From assembly GCF_000740895.1 (NCBI RefSeq), contig NC_025263.1, forward strand, positions 1,550,001 through 1,614,000: a stretch of DNA of 64,000 nt, given 5' to 3'. Source of the DNA: Theileria orientalis strain Shintoku. Its lineage: Eukaryota; Apicomplexa; Aconoidasida; Piroplasmida; Theileriidae. The notes below the pieces were generated by a model. The model made no database searches. It was not told the origin of the DNA and was given only the letters and a program-made list of their open reading frames with translations. Each line of letters begins with the position of its first letter. Within the stretch, counting starts at the first letter, position 1. Both the position numbers and the translations under genes were made by a program. This document shows, piece by piece, positions 10,806-22,427 of the stretch.

Positions 10806-12464
10806 ATGTATTCATCCAGGATTCCACTAATTTTCAACTCTTATCGCAGAAGTGTCGGATTCATAGTTAGACATAGTAACGCTAACGATAAGAAAAAGTA
10901 TGAAACACCAGCAGATATAGCAAAATTCATAGGTAAGAAGGAGAATAATAAATAAGTTTAACACTAATAAAACGTAGAAAAGTCGGCAAGATTGCGTTCT
11001 GAAAACAAGAATGTGGACTATGAGCTGTGTATAAGCTTGCTCGAAGAGATAAGATTGAGAATAAATCAATTTACAGTCACGGAAGTTAGAACAATAGCAT
11101 ACAGCGTGACGGAGTTGTTCGAAGGGGATGAGATTGGCGAATTGTGTAAAGTAGTGGCAGATTTCGCTCTAAAAAGGTCGTGTATGATGCCGATATGTGT
11201 GCTGTCGCCACTAGTAAACAGTAAGTGGATGAGTGTGTGCATAGCAAAGGCACAAGTTAAACTAACGAGAATGTAGGCGTAAGTAAGATGGGAATGAAGG
11301 AGCAGAGTTTCTACAACAAGGTGATAGCAGTGCTGATAGATAGAATGGATGAAGCGAACAGCATGGACCTGGCGACAATCGCAAACACGCTGGTGTTGTT
11401 GAAAAATAGAAAGGTGCACGTGGACGGAGACGTGGTGAGAAGCGCAGCGACCGCAATATCAAGAATGTGTATGAGAAGAGAGATCATGGAGGAAATGTCA
11501 GCAACAAACTCAGTGCTGATAATGTACTCGTTCGCAAAGCTGGAGATCATGGACTGGGAGCTGTTCGATAAGCTGCTGGAGCTGATGAAGAAGATCAACA
11601 AGGAAAACTTTGAACCGCACCAAATACCGCTGGTGCTGCACGTGTTCTCAGTGTTTAACATAAAGAAGGACGCAAGAATGCCGCTAATACTGGACTACAT
11701 CGTGGAAACGGCAGGAATAATGACGTACCAGAACATAGCAAATTGCCTAGTGTCACTGGCGAGACTGAATAAAAGAAGATACGATGTAATAAGAGGTAGG
11801 CCACAGAAATATGGAAGATAGGGAAATGGAAATTTGTAGCACTGGTGGAAAACTTGAAGGAGAAGATGGAAACAATTAAGATCAGAGAGCTGGGTAAGTG
11901 GAAGGAAAATACAAATTTAACAGCGAACATACTGTGGAGTCTAGGAAAACTAAGCTACAACGACAAGGAGTTTGTAGACGAGTGTCTGAGGAAGGTGGCG
12001 GAGTGCGGTGACATAGACGCAATATCATACGCGCAAGTGTTTGAGGCCCTGAAGGAGTACAAGACGAGGAGGCAGGGGAACGTGATGCTGAGCATGAAGG
12101 ACGAGGAGCTGATGGAACACCTGTTGAACAAATACATGAAGATCATGAGGAGTTCGCCGAATCAAATAATAACACAAGTGGCATGGTAAGAAATCGTCAC
12201 AAGATAAATGAAAAAAGTAGCCAGATGGATAGGTGGATAAATAGACAAGATGAAAAACTAGTACGATAGTTAATTAGGGTTATGAGTATGTTATAATAAG
12301 AATACAGAGTTGTATGAACACTCAGGTGCTGCTCAGTCATGGATTTTGATAGGAATAAAGTGATAGAAGAGTCATTAGAGGAGTTGTCGAAGAGAAAGTT
12401 GAACAAGGTGGAACAAAAATACGTAAATCTGTTAACAGAAAGAATAAAGAGAGAAAATAGGTAA
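10806..12464 (+). CDS. Helical-repeat protein, likely mitochondrial (heptatricopeptide/RAP-like)
   Basis: Six exons (10806-10932, 10978-11220, 11277-11795, 11840-11893, 11924-12185, 12326-12464) give about 447 residues. The first exon encodes a basic, hydroxylated, amphipathic leader (MYSSRIPLIFNSYRRS) that looks like a mitochondrial presequence. The rest is made of helical units of about 35-38 residues with recurrent wording: LATIANTLVLL, YQNIANCLVSLARL, ANILWSLGKLSY, ISYAQVFEAL. This resembles the heptatricopeptide (RAP-associated) repeats of apicomplexan organellar RNA-binding proteins, which act with fragmented mitochondrial rRNA. No C-terminal RAP domain is obvious. Exons 4 and 6 are the least certain. 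The next gene starts 127 bp downstream. Confidence 0.55.
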
Positions 12465-12591
12465 AATAAAAAGGAAAAAAAGAATAAAAAATGTAAATTA
12501 AACTAATAGTATAAAATATGTGGTGAATGAAATAATAGTGTATGAAAAGTATGTGTTAATAATAAATAAAAGATGTGTACGAGTAAAAAAT

Positions 12592-13783
12592 ATGTTCCCA
12601 TACTGTAGCTTTGAAGGAGATGCGAAGAGCTGCGTGACGAGAGCAAGATTCTCACCATTAAGGAAAGAATCCTTGGCAGTGGCAGTGGATTCCCTAGGAT
12701 ACATAAGGCTGATGGACCTGAAGGCACAAAAAGGAGCGAACCACAAGTACTTTGAAGGAATATTCATGGAAAATGACATGAATCTGCCACATCTGTGCGA
12801 CTTCGCATTCAGTAACACAGGAAAATGTGTATACGTGTCCTCGTCGGACGGATACGTGTCAGTGAGCGCAGTAAACATGATAGGAACGCACCTAAACAAG
12901 GACAACAGCCTGCTGACGATAGGAGAAACACACACAGGAGGAACGCTGTGCGTGTGCCCCTCGCCAGACCACGACTTCATACTGTACACGGGCGGAGGAG
13001 ACGGATTCCTTAAAATGTGGGACCTGAGACTAATGTCGAGCAGAAACATATACTACGCAAACGAAAATGACCTCAACAGTAAGCCATGGTCAAAGCCACT
13101 AAGTTCACTCTGGGCACACGTGACGCCACTCTCGTCAATAAGCCTTAAGGTGGCAAAAAGAATAGTGACATGCGGATTCAACGAAAACATAAGAATATGG
13201 GACGCACAAACACTCATGCCAATACAGACAATAGAAGCAGGACCGGACGAAATGGGAGTGTGGGACCTGCTGGTGGACGATAGTAAAAGAAAGCTGGTGT
13301 GCGTAGGAGACCTGGGAGGAATAAAAACATACGAGTACGAGTCGAAGCAGGACAAATTCGCCATCAAAAACGCTAAAAAAATTAAACAGAACGACAGAGA
13401 AGGCTACAAAAGCCTGCAGCTGGAGGAAGAAGACCAGGTGCTTTTCAGAAGCTGGAAGAGAATCTGCCAGGATGGCAAAAACCTGGTGATTCCAAGAATA
13501 GACAACGAAGATAAGGTGAAGGCATACATAATAGACATGAACACGGGGAAGATGGTGGACAGTCTGAGCTGCAACGGTGAAATGGAACCGAAAAAATGTA
13601 ACATTTCGTCAGTGGATGTACACCCTGATCCTGATGTAGGGCTCATACTTTCGGGAGGTTAGCTATACGCGATGCGTGAATACATGTGATATGTGCATAT
13701 TTTTAAGCTAAAATAAATATGTGTCCTTAGGTTCGGTAATGAACGGAATGTGTACAGTGTGGATGAAAAAAAATGTACAATAG
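12592..13783 (+). CDS. WD40-repeat protein, unassigned
   Basis: Two exons, 12592-13657 and 13731-13783; joining them completes the last repeat (LSGGSVMNGMCTVW) before a TAG. The only in-frame ATG near the 5' end gives MFPYCSFEGD. At least five WD40-like units are visible, ending in IRLMDL, LKMWDLR, IRIWDAQ, a LVCVGDLGG strand and the final CTVW. A single beta-propeller of about 370 residues is expected. It lacks other domains and I cannot tell it from the many WD40 scaffolds of ribosome biogenesis or trafficking. The NAP gene begins 57 bp after its stop. Confidence 0.7.
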
Positions 13784-13839
13784 CAAAAGCACAAGTAAAC
13801 ACAAAAAAACAGAGGATTCGCAAGAGGACCGGCCACAAA

Positions 13840-14834
13840 ATGGAAGAATTGTTAATAGTAAAAAGCTTAAATAAATTACAGGCGAAATCGGCCGATTTGA
13901 CTGAGGAATTGAACATTAGGCTGACGGAGTTGTACAAGTGGTACAACAGGCAGCTTAATGCAATATCGGAAGACAGAGTAGCCATATTGAACGATCCGGC
14001 GAGTAAATACAGGCCAACAGTGGATATAAAGCAGTTGTCAGCCAGAGAGACCACGGATCCGTACGTGAGATTCCCGGAGGAGGTGGTGGACATTGAGCTG
14101 AGTTTGCAAAACCTGAGTGTGAAGGACGAGGTGATCAACATTGAAAACTCGGAGTACGGAACGAAGAGCTGGCCAGGATTTTGGCTTAACGCGTTCCTGG
14201 GCTGCAAAACTTCACGCCTGTGGGTCTCGGAGGAGGACTTTGACATACTGTATCACCTGAACGACGTGAGAGTGGAGGTCCACGAGTCGAACGAAATCGA
14301 GGAGTCCTTTGAAATAGCATTCCATTTCACGGAAAATAAGTACTTTTCTAACACGAAGTTGTGGAGAAAGTTCAACTTTCTCAGGGACGACGTAACATCG
14401 GAGTCGAGCAACATATCATGGATAAACTACGTAAGAGCTCAGACTTAACAGCCGTATTACAGGAGATTCCGGAATCATATCAAGGGTTCTTTAGATTTTT
14501 CGAGTCGAAGGTAAGTAAAGCATTTATTTAGTAACACCAACATGATTATTTTATACTATACTTGTGTATATGTATGTGTTTATTTTTTTGCTATTGATCC
14601 CATCTTAACCTAAATTTCCTTTATTTGCGTAACCTATCTAACTTTATTTAGATTGAATATGATGACCTGAAGATGGCAATGTGTATAAAGGATAGAATAT
14701 GGAGGAATCCACTAAAATACGTGAGGCGTTACCAGGCAGAGATGGATGGTGAATCAGTAGAGTCAGAGTCAGACGATGAGCCAGAAGTGGAAAGTCAAGT
14801 TGGATCGAGGTACCCATTTTCATGGCTATTTTAG
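13840..14834 (+). CDS. Nucleosome assembly protein (NAP/SET family)
   Basis: Exons 13840-14430, 14463-14510 and 14652-14834 encode about 273 residues. The start is the ATG of MEELLIVKSLNKLQAK, opening a long dimerisation helix. The NAP signature follows: WPGFWLNAFLGC, then VSEEDFDILYHLNDVRVE and IAFHFTENKYFSNTKLWRKF, matching the FW-AFL, ISE-D-L--L-DV-VE and I-FHF-EN-YF pattern of SET/NAP1. The last exons give YQGFFRFFESK and KDRIWRNPLKYVRRY, then a short acidic tail (ESESDDEPEVES), shorter than in yeast NAP1. These proteins escort histones H2A-H2B and help chromatin assembly. The second intron carries a long pyrimidine tract. It sits 57 bp after the WD40 gene. Confidence 0.82.
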
Positions 14835-15632
14835 CAAAAAAACTGAAAGTATTTCAATTAATATTATTTGATGAGCAACGCGTGCACACGTTACCACTGG
14901 TAACACTATAGTTAGAACTAAAGATTCAATCTAAGTTATTAGAAATAATGCTAGAGCCAATGTGTGGGTAACAATTTGTTGATTTATATAAACAGTCAGT
15001 ATGTCAGGATCATAACAGGCCCAACTCACAGTGTGTATTAAATAAACAAAATATACTATACAAATTCTTAATATTTTAATCACTTGTGAATTTTTAATTT
15101 TATGTTTGGATTTAACTAATATTTGAGTTAAATTTCCAATGTCAAATACATTTATCACTATATGTCATACTCAACACAATATCATAATAATGAACATATA
15201 CTTGTACAATAAATTAGAATTTAAATATTTATACAAGTTGATGCAACTACTGCTGTTTAATAAATTCGGTTATGGTGTTGAACTATAAACAGATATTTAA
15301 AATATTAATTACTTACAAATACATCCAAGTCATATAAACACATTTAATAACACGTTAAAATTAATGGAGTTGAAAATACTTTTATTTTGATAATTTAATA
15401 ATTTACTACAGTTGGACACTAACAAATATAAACAGTAAGTTATCAGACACACAATACTGTTTACTAGTTGCACATTCACCTGAACAACAAATAACATAAA
15501 ATTAATAAATATATAATGTGAAGGACTTTATATTATTCGACGAGCGGCGTAGTAAACAAAAGTCCCAGATTGTTTATTACTGATTTAGCAAATGTTTTGT
15601 TAATACTTTATCCAGCTAAATTATGCAACTGT
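14835..15632. repeat. Repeat unit A, downstream flank of secreted gene A
   Basis: Non-coding, AT-rich. From about 14960 (aatgtgtgggtaacaa) it matches 18450-19118 and 21760-22427 with scattered substitutions and small indels. Near 15535 all three copies carry a GC-richer block (cgacgagcggcgtagtaaac) that may belong to the 3' UTR of the minus-strand secreted gene. A 75-codon open frame within it is not convincing. Confidence 0.7.
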
Positions 15633-16181
15633 TTATTCTGCTGGTGCTGCAGGCAATGATTTCACATGATGTGCTAGATGATGTAAAAATTCGGCTTCTG
15701 GGAGTTTTACACTTAAGAAGTCCTTGCCCAGCAAATCAACCACGGCGCGAACAAAAGGTACGAGACCCAAGACCTTTCCAGCTGCAGCTCCTTCGAATAG
15801 AAGGAAACCATGTGCAACACCACCAAGTGCTGTGAGGTGCTCAAGGTGAACATACATTTTACCATCAACCTTTCCGAAGAAGTGGAAGTCCAAAAGCAAT
15901 TCTCCAGCAGCTCCCTCCCATACAACGTGATTTTCGCAGACGAGTTTTTTTACCAAAGCATGGACTGGCTTAACCCAGGTTAGGTGGAAACCCTTGTGAT
16001 CAACCGTCCTGTGCAAGAAAACTCCGTCTGGAAGTTTAAGAGGGCACTTGGTTTTGTCTGTGCCTGCTTTCCAATCGACAAAACCGAGCTCTTTCAAATT
16101 AACTGTACCATTGAATGCGTTTTCAGCGGCAGCGAGTTTGGCAGACCAAAAGGCGAGAAAGGCCAATATAGCGAATTTCAT
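15633..16181 (-). CDS. Small secreted protein, family copy A
   Basis: 182 residues in one exon. The N-terminus MKFAILAFLAFWSAKLAAA is a clear signal peptide, identical in copies B and C. The mature part has conserved blocks: LPDGVFLH, TVDH, TWVKPVH, GAAGELLLD, HFFGK, VHLEHLTALGGVAHGF and LLHHLA-like His-rich C-terminal wording, plus two conserved Cys. No transmembrane segment or GPI signal, so release or vacuolar location is expected. I do not recognise the family. Copy A is the most divergent of the three (it lacks the Ala-rich stretch after the signal peptide). Upstream flank is shared with the other copies. Confidence 0.7.
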   Translation of the reverse strand: MKFAILAFLAFWSAKLAAAENAFNGTVNLKELGFVDWKAGTDKTKCPLKLPDGVFLHRTVDHKGFHLTWVKPVHALVKKLVCENHVVWEGAAGELLLDFHFFGKVDGKMYVHLEHLTALGGVAHGFLLFEGAAAGKVLGLVPFVRAVVDLLGKDFLSVKLPEAEFLHHLAHHVKSLPAAPAE

Positions 16182-16972
16182 TGTATTCGATGTAATGTCT
16201 AGTTAAAAGTGAATTATAATAACTGCTTAATCAATCCCCAGTACCCGATGGGGATTTAAGTAGTTGGTATACCCCTTACATCGACTCCAACTCGTCAACA
16301 CCTCTCATCACACATTGACTCCAAACTGGTCGTTAGTTCACGTAATGAGTTGTTTGTTATTGAATGACTGTATTTGGCCATAATTACTACCCATAATAAC
16401 ATCCATTATAACCACTAATTTCAAATTGATTTCTTCATTCTGTCTAGTTGTCAGATAGTTGAATGAGATAAACCCTGTTTTTTCAATATTTGAACTTGTT
16501 ATAGTTATGAACCAGAGTATTCATTTATCCAGTCTGTACAGACACACTCAGTTATGTTTCCATATCAACCATGTGTTACTAAAACGTATTGTACATTACC
16601 AAACAACTGTTTAGAAGTTATCTATACATCTAATATACATTAATGTTGTGTTTGTGTCAAATGGTTGATACACACATTAGCAACAAATAACAGATATCAT
16701 ACATATCATATATGTATGTGTATAAATATATGTGATTTTAATTAAAAATTATGATAAATTCATATTAAATAGTTTATTTAAACCAATTTTGTATATATAG
16801 ACACAATACATGATTAGGTTGAGTAATATTAGTGCTACCCAACTGATTGTTAATTATGCCACAAAAAGTGATATCAAGTAGTCGGAAATTAGAGAAAACT
16901 ATAGTACATTAAATATGTTGATTGTTAGACAACAGAAGTCTGTTATGCGATGTGAAATGGGCAATTTGTGTG
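16182..16972. repeat. Repeat unit A, upstream flank of secreted gene A
   Basis: About 0.79 kb of AT-rich sequence nearly identical to 19710-20465 and largely to 23004-23790. It should contain the minus-strand promoter of secreted gene A. A perfect palindrome lies 53 nt before the ATG. The end (to about 16970) matches copy C but not copy B, which is cut earlier. Confidence 0.75.
16234..16255. promoter_or_regulatory. Palindrome upstream of secreted gene A
   Basis: Inverted repeat ATCCCC, ten-base spacer, GGGGAT, 53 nt upstream of the gene's ATG. Same sequence and spacing at copies B and C. Possible transcription factor site or core-promoter element; inference only. Confidence 0.5.
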
Positions 16973-18133
16973 TTAATCATAAGTTAGATTCCAAATCTTT
17001 AAGCAACCGTCCCTGCCGCCAGATACTAAGATGTTGCCCTGTTTTAAAATTAGATCACGGACGTTCTTTTCAACGTCCTTTTTCAACTTCCCGCTGGAAC
17101 TGAGAAGGTCGGGGTTTGAAAAGGATAAGCAGGTGACCATACCCTCGTGAGCAGACTTGAAAAGCACACCGTGGCCTCCAGAGGTGTCATTGATGGGCCA
17201 GAAGAGAATGTCGCCAGAGGAGCAACCAGACATGACGAACCTCTCTAGAGGGTCAAGAGTGCAGTGGAGCTTATAATTATTATAGCGATGGCCGCTGTAG
17301 GTGTTAAGAACGGACCCATTGTCTACAAGCTTAATTGAGTCGTCAAGAGAAGCCAAAATGTAGCAGTCAGGAACTCCAGTAAGGACAGAAATCCTAAAAA
17401 GTAATAATAGGATTATAAAACTAACGAGATAACGGAGTGGGTGAAGGAGTCGTCCTTTAAGAGGCCCTTGCGAAGGTCGTAGTGGCGGACGTGCCCGTCT
17501 ATTGAAGAGGCAGAAATTGTTGAATTGGACTCGACGACGCAGGAAACTGTGTCCTTGGCGTCCGGAAAAGTCTGCACTGGATGTCTATTCCTGTTGTCCC
17601 ATATCTTCACAGTCCTGTCCTCGCTGCCAGTGACCAAAAGATCGTTCTTCCAAATGTAGTTACAACATCCAATCTTACCTGAATAAAATCATGTAGTAAA
17701 GTGATCATCTGAGTTTAAAACAGATGGACAGTCAAAAGTATAACTAATCCATACCTCCATGATTGTATTTTCTAATCACCTTGGCCTCGAGAGTATCCCA
17801 CAAGAACGCGGAATGCTCAGCACCAACAGTTACAAAATTCTTATTGTCCTCTCTCAAACACACGTCATTAACTTCGTAATTGTGTGGACCTGAATGAACG
17901 TAAATTCTATTTGTAATTAAATAGAGAATTACCAAAAAATTTCTTAATGTGTAGCTGTTTGGAAGGATTCCACAACCTAACGCTCCTGTCGTTGGCAGCG
18001 CTCATGCAATAGACCCCCGTGGAGTCAAACTTGATGTTATTTATGCATCCTAAATAATTTAAATTGAATCTAAAGTTAAATCCGTACCTCTGTGCTCATT
18101 TAACGATGACTGTAGAGTTAACTTGATGGTCAT
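16973..18133 (-). CDS. WD40 protein, WDR83/MORG1-like
   Basis: Five exons on the minus strand: 18089/88-18133, 17933-18049, 17755-17889, 17426-17678 and 16973-17393. Reading through them gives a seven-blade WD40 propeller: the units end in VRLWNP, SAFLWDT, VKIWDNR, VRHYDLR, SIKLVDN, ILFWPIN and LKIWNL. The order and wording (YEVNDVC, VVRKF-like VIRKYNHGG, VKIWDNRNRHPVQTF, ISASSIDGHVRHYDLRKG, YKLHCTL) follow WDR83/MORG1, a scaffold linked to splicing and MAPK signalling in animals. A 47-bp relic of its first exon exists at 20496-20542, part of a tandem duplication. Confidence 0.72.
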
Positions 18134-18186
18134 ATTATATAGTAAAACAAGTATAATACACAAAAATATGTTACAAATACGTTAAA

Positions 18187-18451
18187 TCAGGTGGGCTGAA
18201 ACTTAAAGGGAGTGAAGTTGGAATAATCATTTAGTATTTTGGCGTACTTGTGTAGTGCCTCCACTATGTCGTTGTCGGACTCCTCTCTGGCCCTGGATTC
18301 CATGACGAGGCCGTTGTTTATGTTGGAAAATTCGTCCAAAATTTTGGTCTTCAGCTTCTTCTCGGATTCCTCCTTGAACTTCTTCAAATCAGAGAGCTCC
18401 GTTTTCAAGTTATGGTAAGAAGAGTTAATCTTGTCGAGCTCTTTGGTAATG
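18187..18451 (-). pseudogene. 3' fragment of SF-assemblin gene
   Basis: Nearly identical to the last part of the intact SF-assemblin gene at 20596-20860, including its stop codon and the 53 bp that separate it from WDR83. It breaks off after ggtaatg and joins directly to repeat unit B. The unit starts with aatgtgt in the other copies, so the junction shows a short microhomology. Only about 85 codons of the 345 remain; no start codon context or upstream exons are present. Confidence 0.8.
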
Positions 18452-19118
18452 TGTAAACAACAAATTTGTAATTTCTATAAACAGTCAGTATGTCAGGATC
18501 ATAACAGGCCCAACTCACAGTGTGTATTAAATAAACAAAATATACTATACAAATCCTTAATATTTTAATAACTTGCTAATTTTTAATTTTATGTTTGGTT
18601 TTAACTAATATTTGAGTTAAATTCCCAATGTCAAATACATTTATCACTATATGTCATACTTAACACAATATCATAATAATGAACATATACTTGTACAATA
18701 AATTAGAATTTAAATATTTATACAAGTTGATGCAACTACTGCTGTTTAATAAATTCGGTTATGGTGTTGAACTATAAACAGATATTTAAATTATTGTTAT
18801 ATAATTACAATTACAATTATGTTATATAAACACATTCAATAACACATTATAATTAATAGTTGAAAATACTTTTATTTTGATAATTTAATAATTTACTACA
18901 GTTTGACACTAATAATATTAACAATAACCTATCAAACATACAATACTGTGTACTAATTGCACATTCACTAAAGAACAATTAACATAAAATATTCATATAA
19001 TGTGAAGGACTTTATATTATTCGACGAGCGGCGTAGTAAACAAAAGTCCCGGATTGTTTATTACTGTTTTACTTAAATTTTAATGATCAGTTGATGCACT
19101 TATTTATGCAACTGCTTA
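18452..19118. repeat. Repeat unit B, downstream flank of secreted gene B
   Basis: Matches 14960-15632 and 21760-22427. Contains the conserved cgacgagcggcgtagtaaac block. A local difference (aattacaattacaattatg near 18800) replaces sequence seen in copies A and C. Non-coding. Confidence 0.75.
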
Positions 19119-19709
19119 TTAAGATGCTGCTGCATCAGGCAGTGCCTTTAATCCGAGACCATGATGGAATGCAAGATGATGTAACAATTCGTGTGCTGGG
19201 AGTCTCTTCACACCCAAGAATTCCTTTGCGAACAAGGCAGCTACTTCCTTGACGAATGGTGCAAGTCCCAAAACTACTGGTTTGTCAAGAGCATTTTTTG
19301 CAAATTTAAGAAAACCGTGTGCAACACCACCAAGTGCAGTGAGGTGTTCCAGGTGAACAAACATGTCTGCATCGGTCTTTCCAAAGAAATGGAGATCCAA
19401 AAGTAATTCTCCAGCCGCTCCCTTCCATACGGCGCGGTTTCCGCAAACTACCTCGTTTACCAATCCGTGAACTGGTTTAACCCATGTGTAGTGATGTCCA
19501 TTGTGATCTACTGTCTTGTGCAAAAATACTCCGTCGGGAAGTGTACCAAGGGGGCATCCGCTTACAGCTGAAGCATTAGGATCTTTGTGGGCACCCCAAA
19601 GAACGAACTTCAAATCTTTCAAATCAACTTTACCAGCGGCTGCTGCATTTGCAGCTGCAGCGAGTTTGGCAGACCAAAAAGCGAGAAAGGCCAATATAGC
19701 GAATTTCAT
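19119..19709 (-). CDS. Small secreted protein, family copy B
   Basis: 196 residues, one exon, with the same signal peptide as copies A and C. After the cleavage region there is an Ala-rich stretch (AAAANAAAAGKVDLKDL). Copies B and C are almost the same protein: they differ mainly in a short variable segment around residues 35-50 (B is five residues longer) and in a few substitutions such as R/H and F/Y. Two Cys are conserved with A and C. The C-terminus has HELLHHLAFHHGLGLKALPD. The variable patch next to strongly conserved flanks may indicate selection on that surface. Family not recognised; secreted or vacuolar location inferred from the signal peptide. Confidence 0.72.
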   Translation of the reverse strand: MKFAILAFLAFWSAKLAAAANAAAAGKVDLKDLKFVLWGAHKDPNASAVSGCPLGTLPDGVFLHKTVDHNGHHYTWVKPVHGLVNEVVCGNRAVWKGAAGELLLDLHFFGKTDADMFVHLEHLTALGGVAHGFLKFAKNALDKPVVLGLAPFVKEVAALFAKEFLGVKRLPAHELLHHLAFHHGLGLKALPDAAAS

Positions 19710-20495
19710 TGTATTCGATGTAATGTCTACTTAATAGTGAATTATAATAACTGCTTAATCAATCCCCAGTACCCGATGGGGATTTAAGTAGTTGGTATAC
19801 CCCTTACATCGACTCCAACTCGTTAACACCTCTCATCACACATTGACTCCAAACTGGTCGTTAGTTCACGTAATGAGTTGTTTGTTATTGAATGACTGTA
19901 TTTGGCCATAATTACTACCCATAATAACATCCATTATAACCACTAATTTCAAATTGATTTCTTCATTCTGTCTAGTTGTCAGATAGTTGAATGAGATAAA
20001 CCCTGTTTTTTCAATATTTGAACTTGTTATAGTTATGAACCAGAGTATTCATTTATCCAGTTTGTACAGACACACTCAGTTATGTTTCCATATCAACCAT
20101 GTGTTACTAAAACGTATTGTACATTACCAAACAACTGTTTAGAAGTTATCTATACATCTAATATACATTAATGTTGTGTTTGTGTCAAATGGTTGATACA
20201 CACATTAGCAACAAATAACAGATATCATACATATCATATATGTATGTGTATAAATATATGTGATTTTAATTAAAAATTATGATAAATTCATATTAAATAG
20301 TTTATTTAAACCAATTTTGTATATATAGACACAATACATGATTAGGTTGAGTAATATTAGTGCTACCCAACTGATTGTTAATTATGCCACAAAAAGTGAT
20401 ATCAAGTAGTCGGAAATAAATGAAAACTATAGTACATTAAATATGTTGATTGTTAGACAACAGAAGATTTTGAGATTTAATTTTTTAAAATTTTT
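19710..20495. repeat. Repeat unit B, upstream flank of secreted gene B
   Basis: Nearly identical to 16182-16933. Ends at gacaacagaag (about 20466), then about 30 bp of AT-rich filler leads to the WDR83 relic. Should contain the promoter of secreted gene B. Confidence 0.75.
19762..19783. promoter_or_regulatory. Palindrome upstream of secreted gene B
   Basis: ATCCCC, ten-base spacer, GGGGAT, 53 nt before the ATG, as at copies A and C. Confidence 0.5.
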
Positions 20496-20542
20496 AACCT
20501 CTTCTCATTTAATGATGACTGTAGAGTTAACTTGATGATCAT
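20496..20542 (-). pseudogene. Relic of WDR83 first exon
   Basis: Minus strand from 20542 reads ATGATCATCAAGTTAACTCT and on to a sequence matching the first exon and donor region of WDR83 (18086-18133) with a few changes. The rest of the gene is missing. It lies 53 bp from the intact SF-assemblin stop, the same arrangement as the intact WDR83 next to the SF-assemblin fragment. Confidence 0.75.
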
Positions 20543-20595
20543 ATTATATAGTAAAACAAGTATAATACACAAAAATATGTTACAGATACGTTAAA

Positions 20596-21727
20596 TCAGA
20601 TGGGCTGGAACTTAAAGGGAGTGAAGTTGGAATAATCATTTAGTATTTTGGCGTACTTGTGTAGTGCCTCCACTATGTCGTTGTCGGACTCCTCTCTGGC
20701 CCTGGATTCCATGACGAGGCCGTTGTTTATGTTGGAAAATTCGTCCAAAATTTTGGTCTTCAGCTTCTTCTCGGATTCCTCCTTGAACTTCTTCAAATCA
20801 GAGAGCTCCGTTTTCATGTTATGGTAAGAAGAGTTAATCTTGTCGAGCTCTTTGGTAATGGATGAGTCAGTTTTCATTTCAATTTCAGACAACTTCTTGA
20901 CTATCTGCTCCTCCCGCTCCTGTCTGGCCATCTTCTCCTCGTCAAAGGACTTCTAAAGCATTATTAGTTATCAAGTGTAGTACCTGGAGGTTCGATAGGT
21001 TCTTCTCCAATACCATACAGTTTGTCTCAATTGTGCTAGTAAACTTAGAGTCATTTTCGTTCACATATGTTTGAATACTGTCTATTCTATCCGATAATGT
21101 CTGGATCACGTTGTCGAGCTGGTCCAACTTTTGCATAAACAGGTTTTCCACCCTGTTTTGAACTGAGTTTATCTGAGTTTCGAAAATCTAAAGGGCCATA
21201 TAATAAAGAGCAACTCACTCCGTGAAGTGCCTTTATGGTCTCCATCCTTCTTTTAGACTCCAGAGTTATTGCGTTTTGTAACTTATTCAGCGATTCGTTA
21301 ATGTTAATTAACCTATTTTCTTCCTGGTGCCGCTTGTGCTTCGCCTGGAGCTCCATTTGTCTCTCGAAACCGACCAGTTTATCATTCAAGATGAGTAGTT
21401 TAGACCTAGTTCCGGTGTTGAACCTCGGATCGTACGATTCGGGGTTTTCCAAAAGCTTGCTGATGACTAAGCAGTCATATAAAATAATAAATTCTTACCG
21501 GGGTAGGATGACTGTGTTTCTTGTTTAAGAGATGTGTCCAAAGAGTTTGTAATTGAGTATAATGAAGAACCAGCTGTTCTAGAATGTTTCATCAATTTCT
21601 TTATCAGCAAGTCATCTTTTAAATCAACTAATGTACAGTTTTTGTGGTTGCCCACAGAATTATCATATTTAGTTCTGATTTCAGATAAAACTGAATTCTT
21701 TCCAGTATTTTTTAAAATATCGATCAT
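20596..21727 (-). CDS. SF-assemblin (striated fibre assemblin)
   Basis: Exons 21499-21727, 21219-21466, 20984-21187 and 20596-20952 encode about 345 residues. From about residue 95 the protein is one long coiled coil with the SF-assemblin wording: ITLESKRRMETIKALHG, then DNVIQTLSDRIDSIQ, NLSNLQ-KSFDEEKMARQEREEQ, and a C-terminal AREESDNDIVEALHKYAKIL close to the RE--DDEIVEAL--Y motif of the family. SF-assemblin forms the striated fibre that links centrosome to daughter buds in apicomplexan division. The first 95 residues are a non-coiled head. The 3' end is duplicated at 18187-18451. Confidence 0.78.
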
Positions 21728-22427
21728 ATTATATTAAAGATTACAACAAAATTAAAAATGTGTGGGCAACAATTTGTTGATTTCTATAAACAGTCAGTAT
21801 GTCAGGATCATAACAGGCCCAACTCACAGTGTGTATTAAATAAACAAAATATACTATACAAATCCTTAATATTTTAATAAATTGTGAATTTTTAATTTTA
21901 TGTTTGGATTTAACTAATATTTGAGTTAAATTTCCAATGTCAAATACATTTATCACTATATGTCATACTCAACACAATATCATAATAATCAACATAAACT
22001 TGTACAACAAATTAGAATTTAAATATTTATACAAGTTGATGCAACTACTGCTGTTTAATAAATTCGGTTATGGTGTTGAACTATAAACAGATATTTAAAA
22101 TATTAATTACTTACAAATACATCCAAGTCATATAAACACATTCAATAACACATTATAATTAATAGTTGAAAATACTTTTATTTTGATAATTTAATAATTT
22201 ACTACAGTTTGACACTAATAATATTAACAATAACCTATCAAACATACAATACTGTGTACTAATTGCACATTCACCTGAACAACAACTTTTAAATTATTTA
22301 AGTATATAATGTGAAGGACTTTATATTATTCGACGAGCGGCGTAGTAAACAAAAGTCCCGGATTGTTTATTACTGTTTTACTTAAATTTTAATGATCAGT
22401 TGATGCACTTATTTATGCAACTGCTTA
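21728..22427. repeat. Repeat unit C, downstream flank of secreted gene C
   Basis: Holds the upstream region of the SF-assemblin gene for about 30 bp, then from about 21755 matches 14960-15632 and 18452-19118. Contains the conserved GC-richer block near 22330. Non-coding. Confidence 0.7.

Noticed and set aside
14931..15158. 75-codon minus-strand frame, also at 21741-21956
   Set aside because: It recurs only because the repeat unit is duplicated; copy B (18473 on) breaks it, and the protein has no domain.
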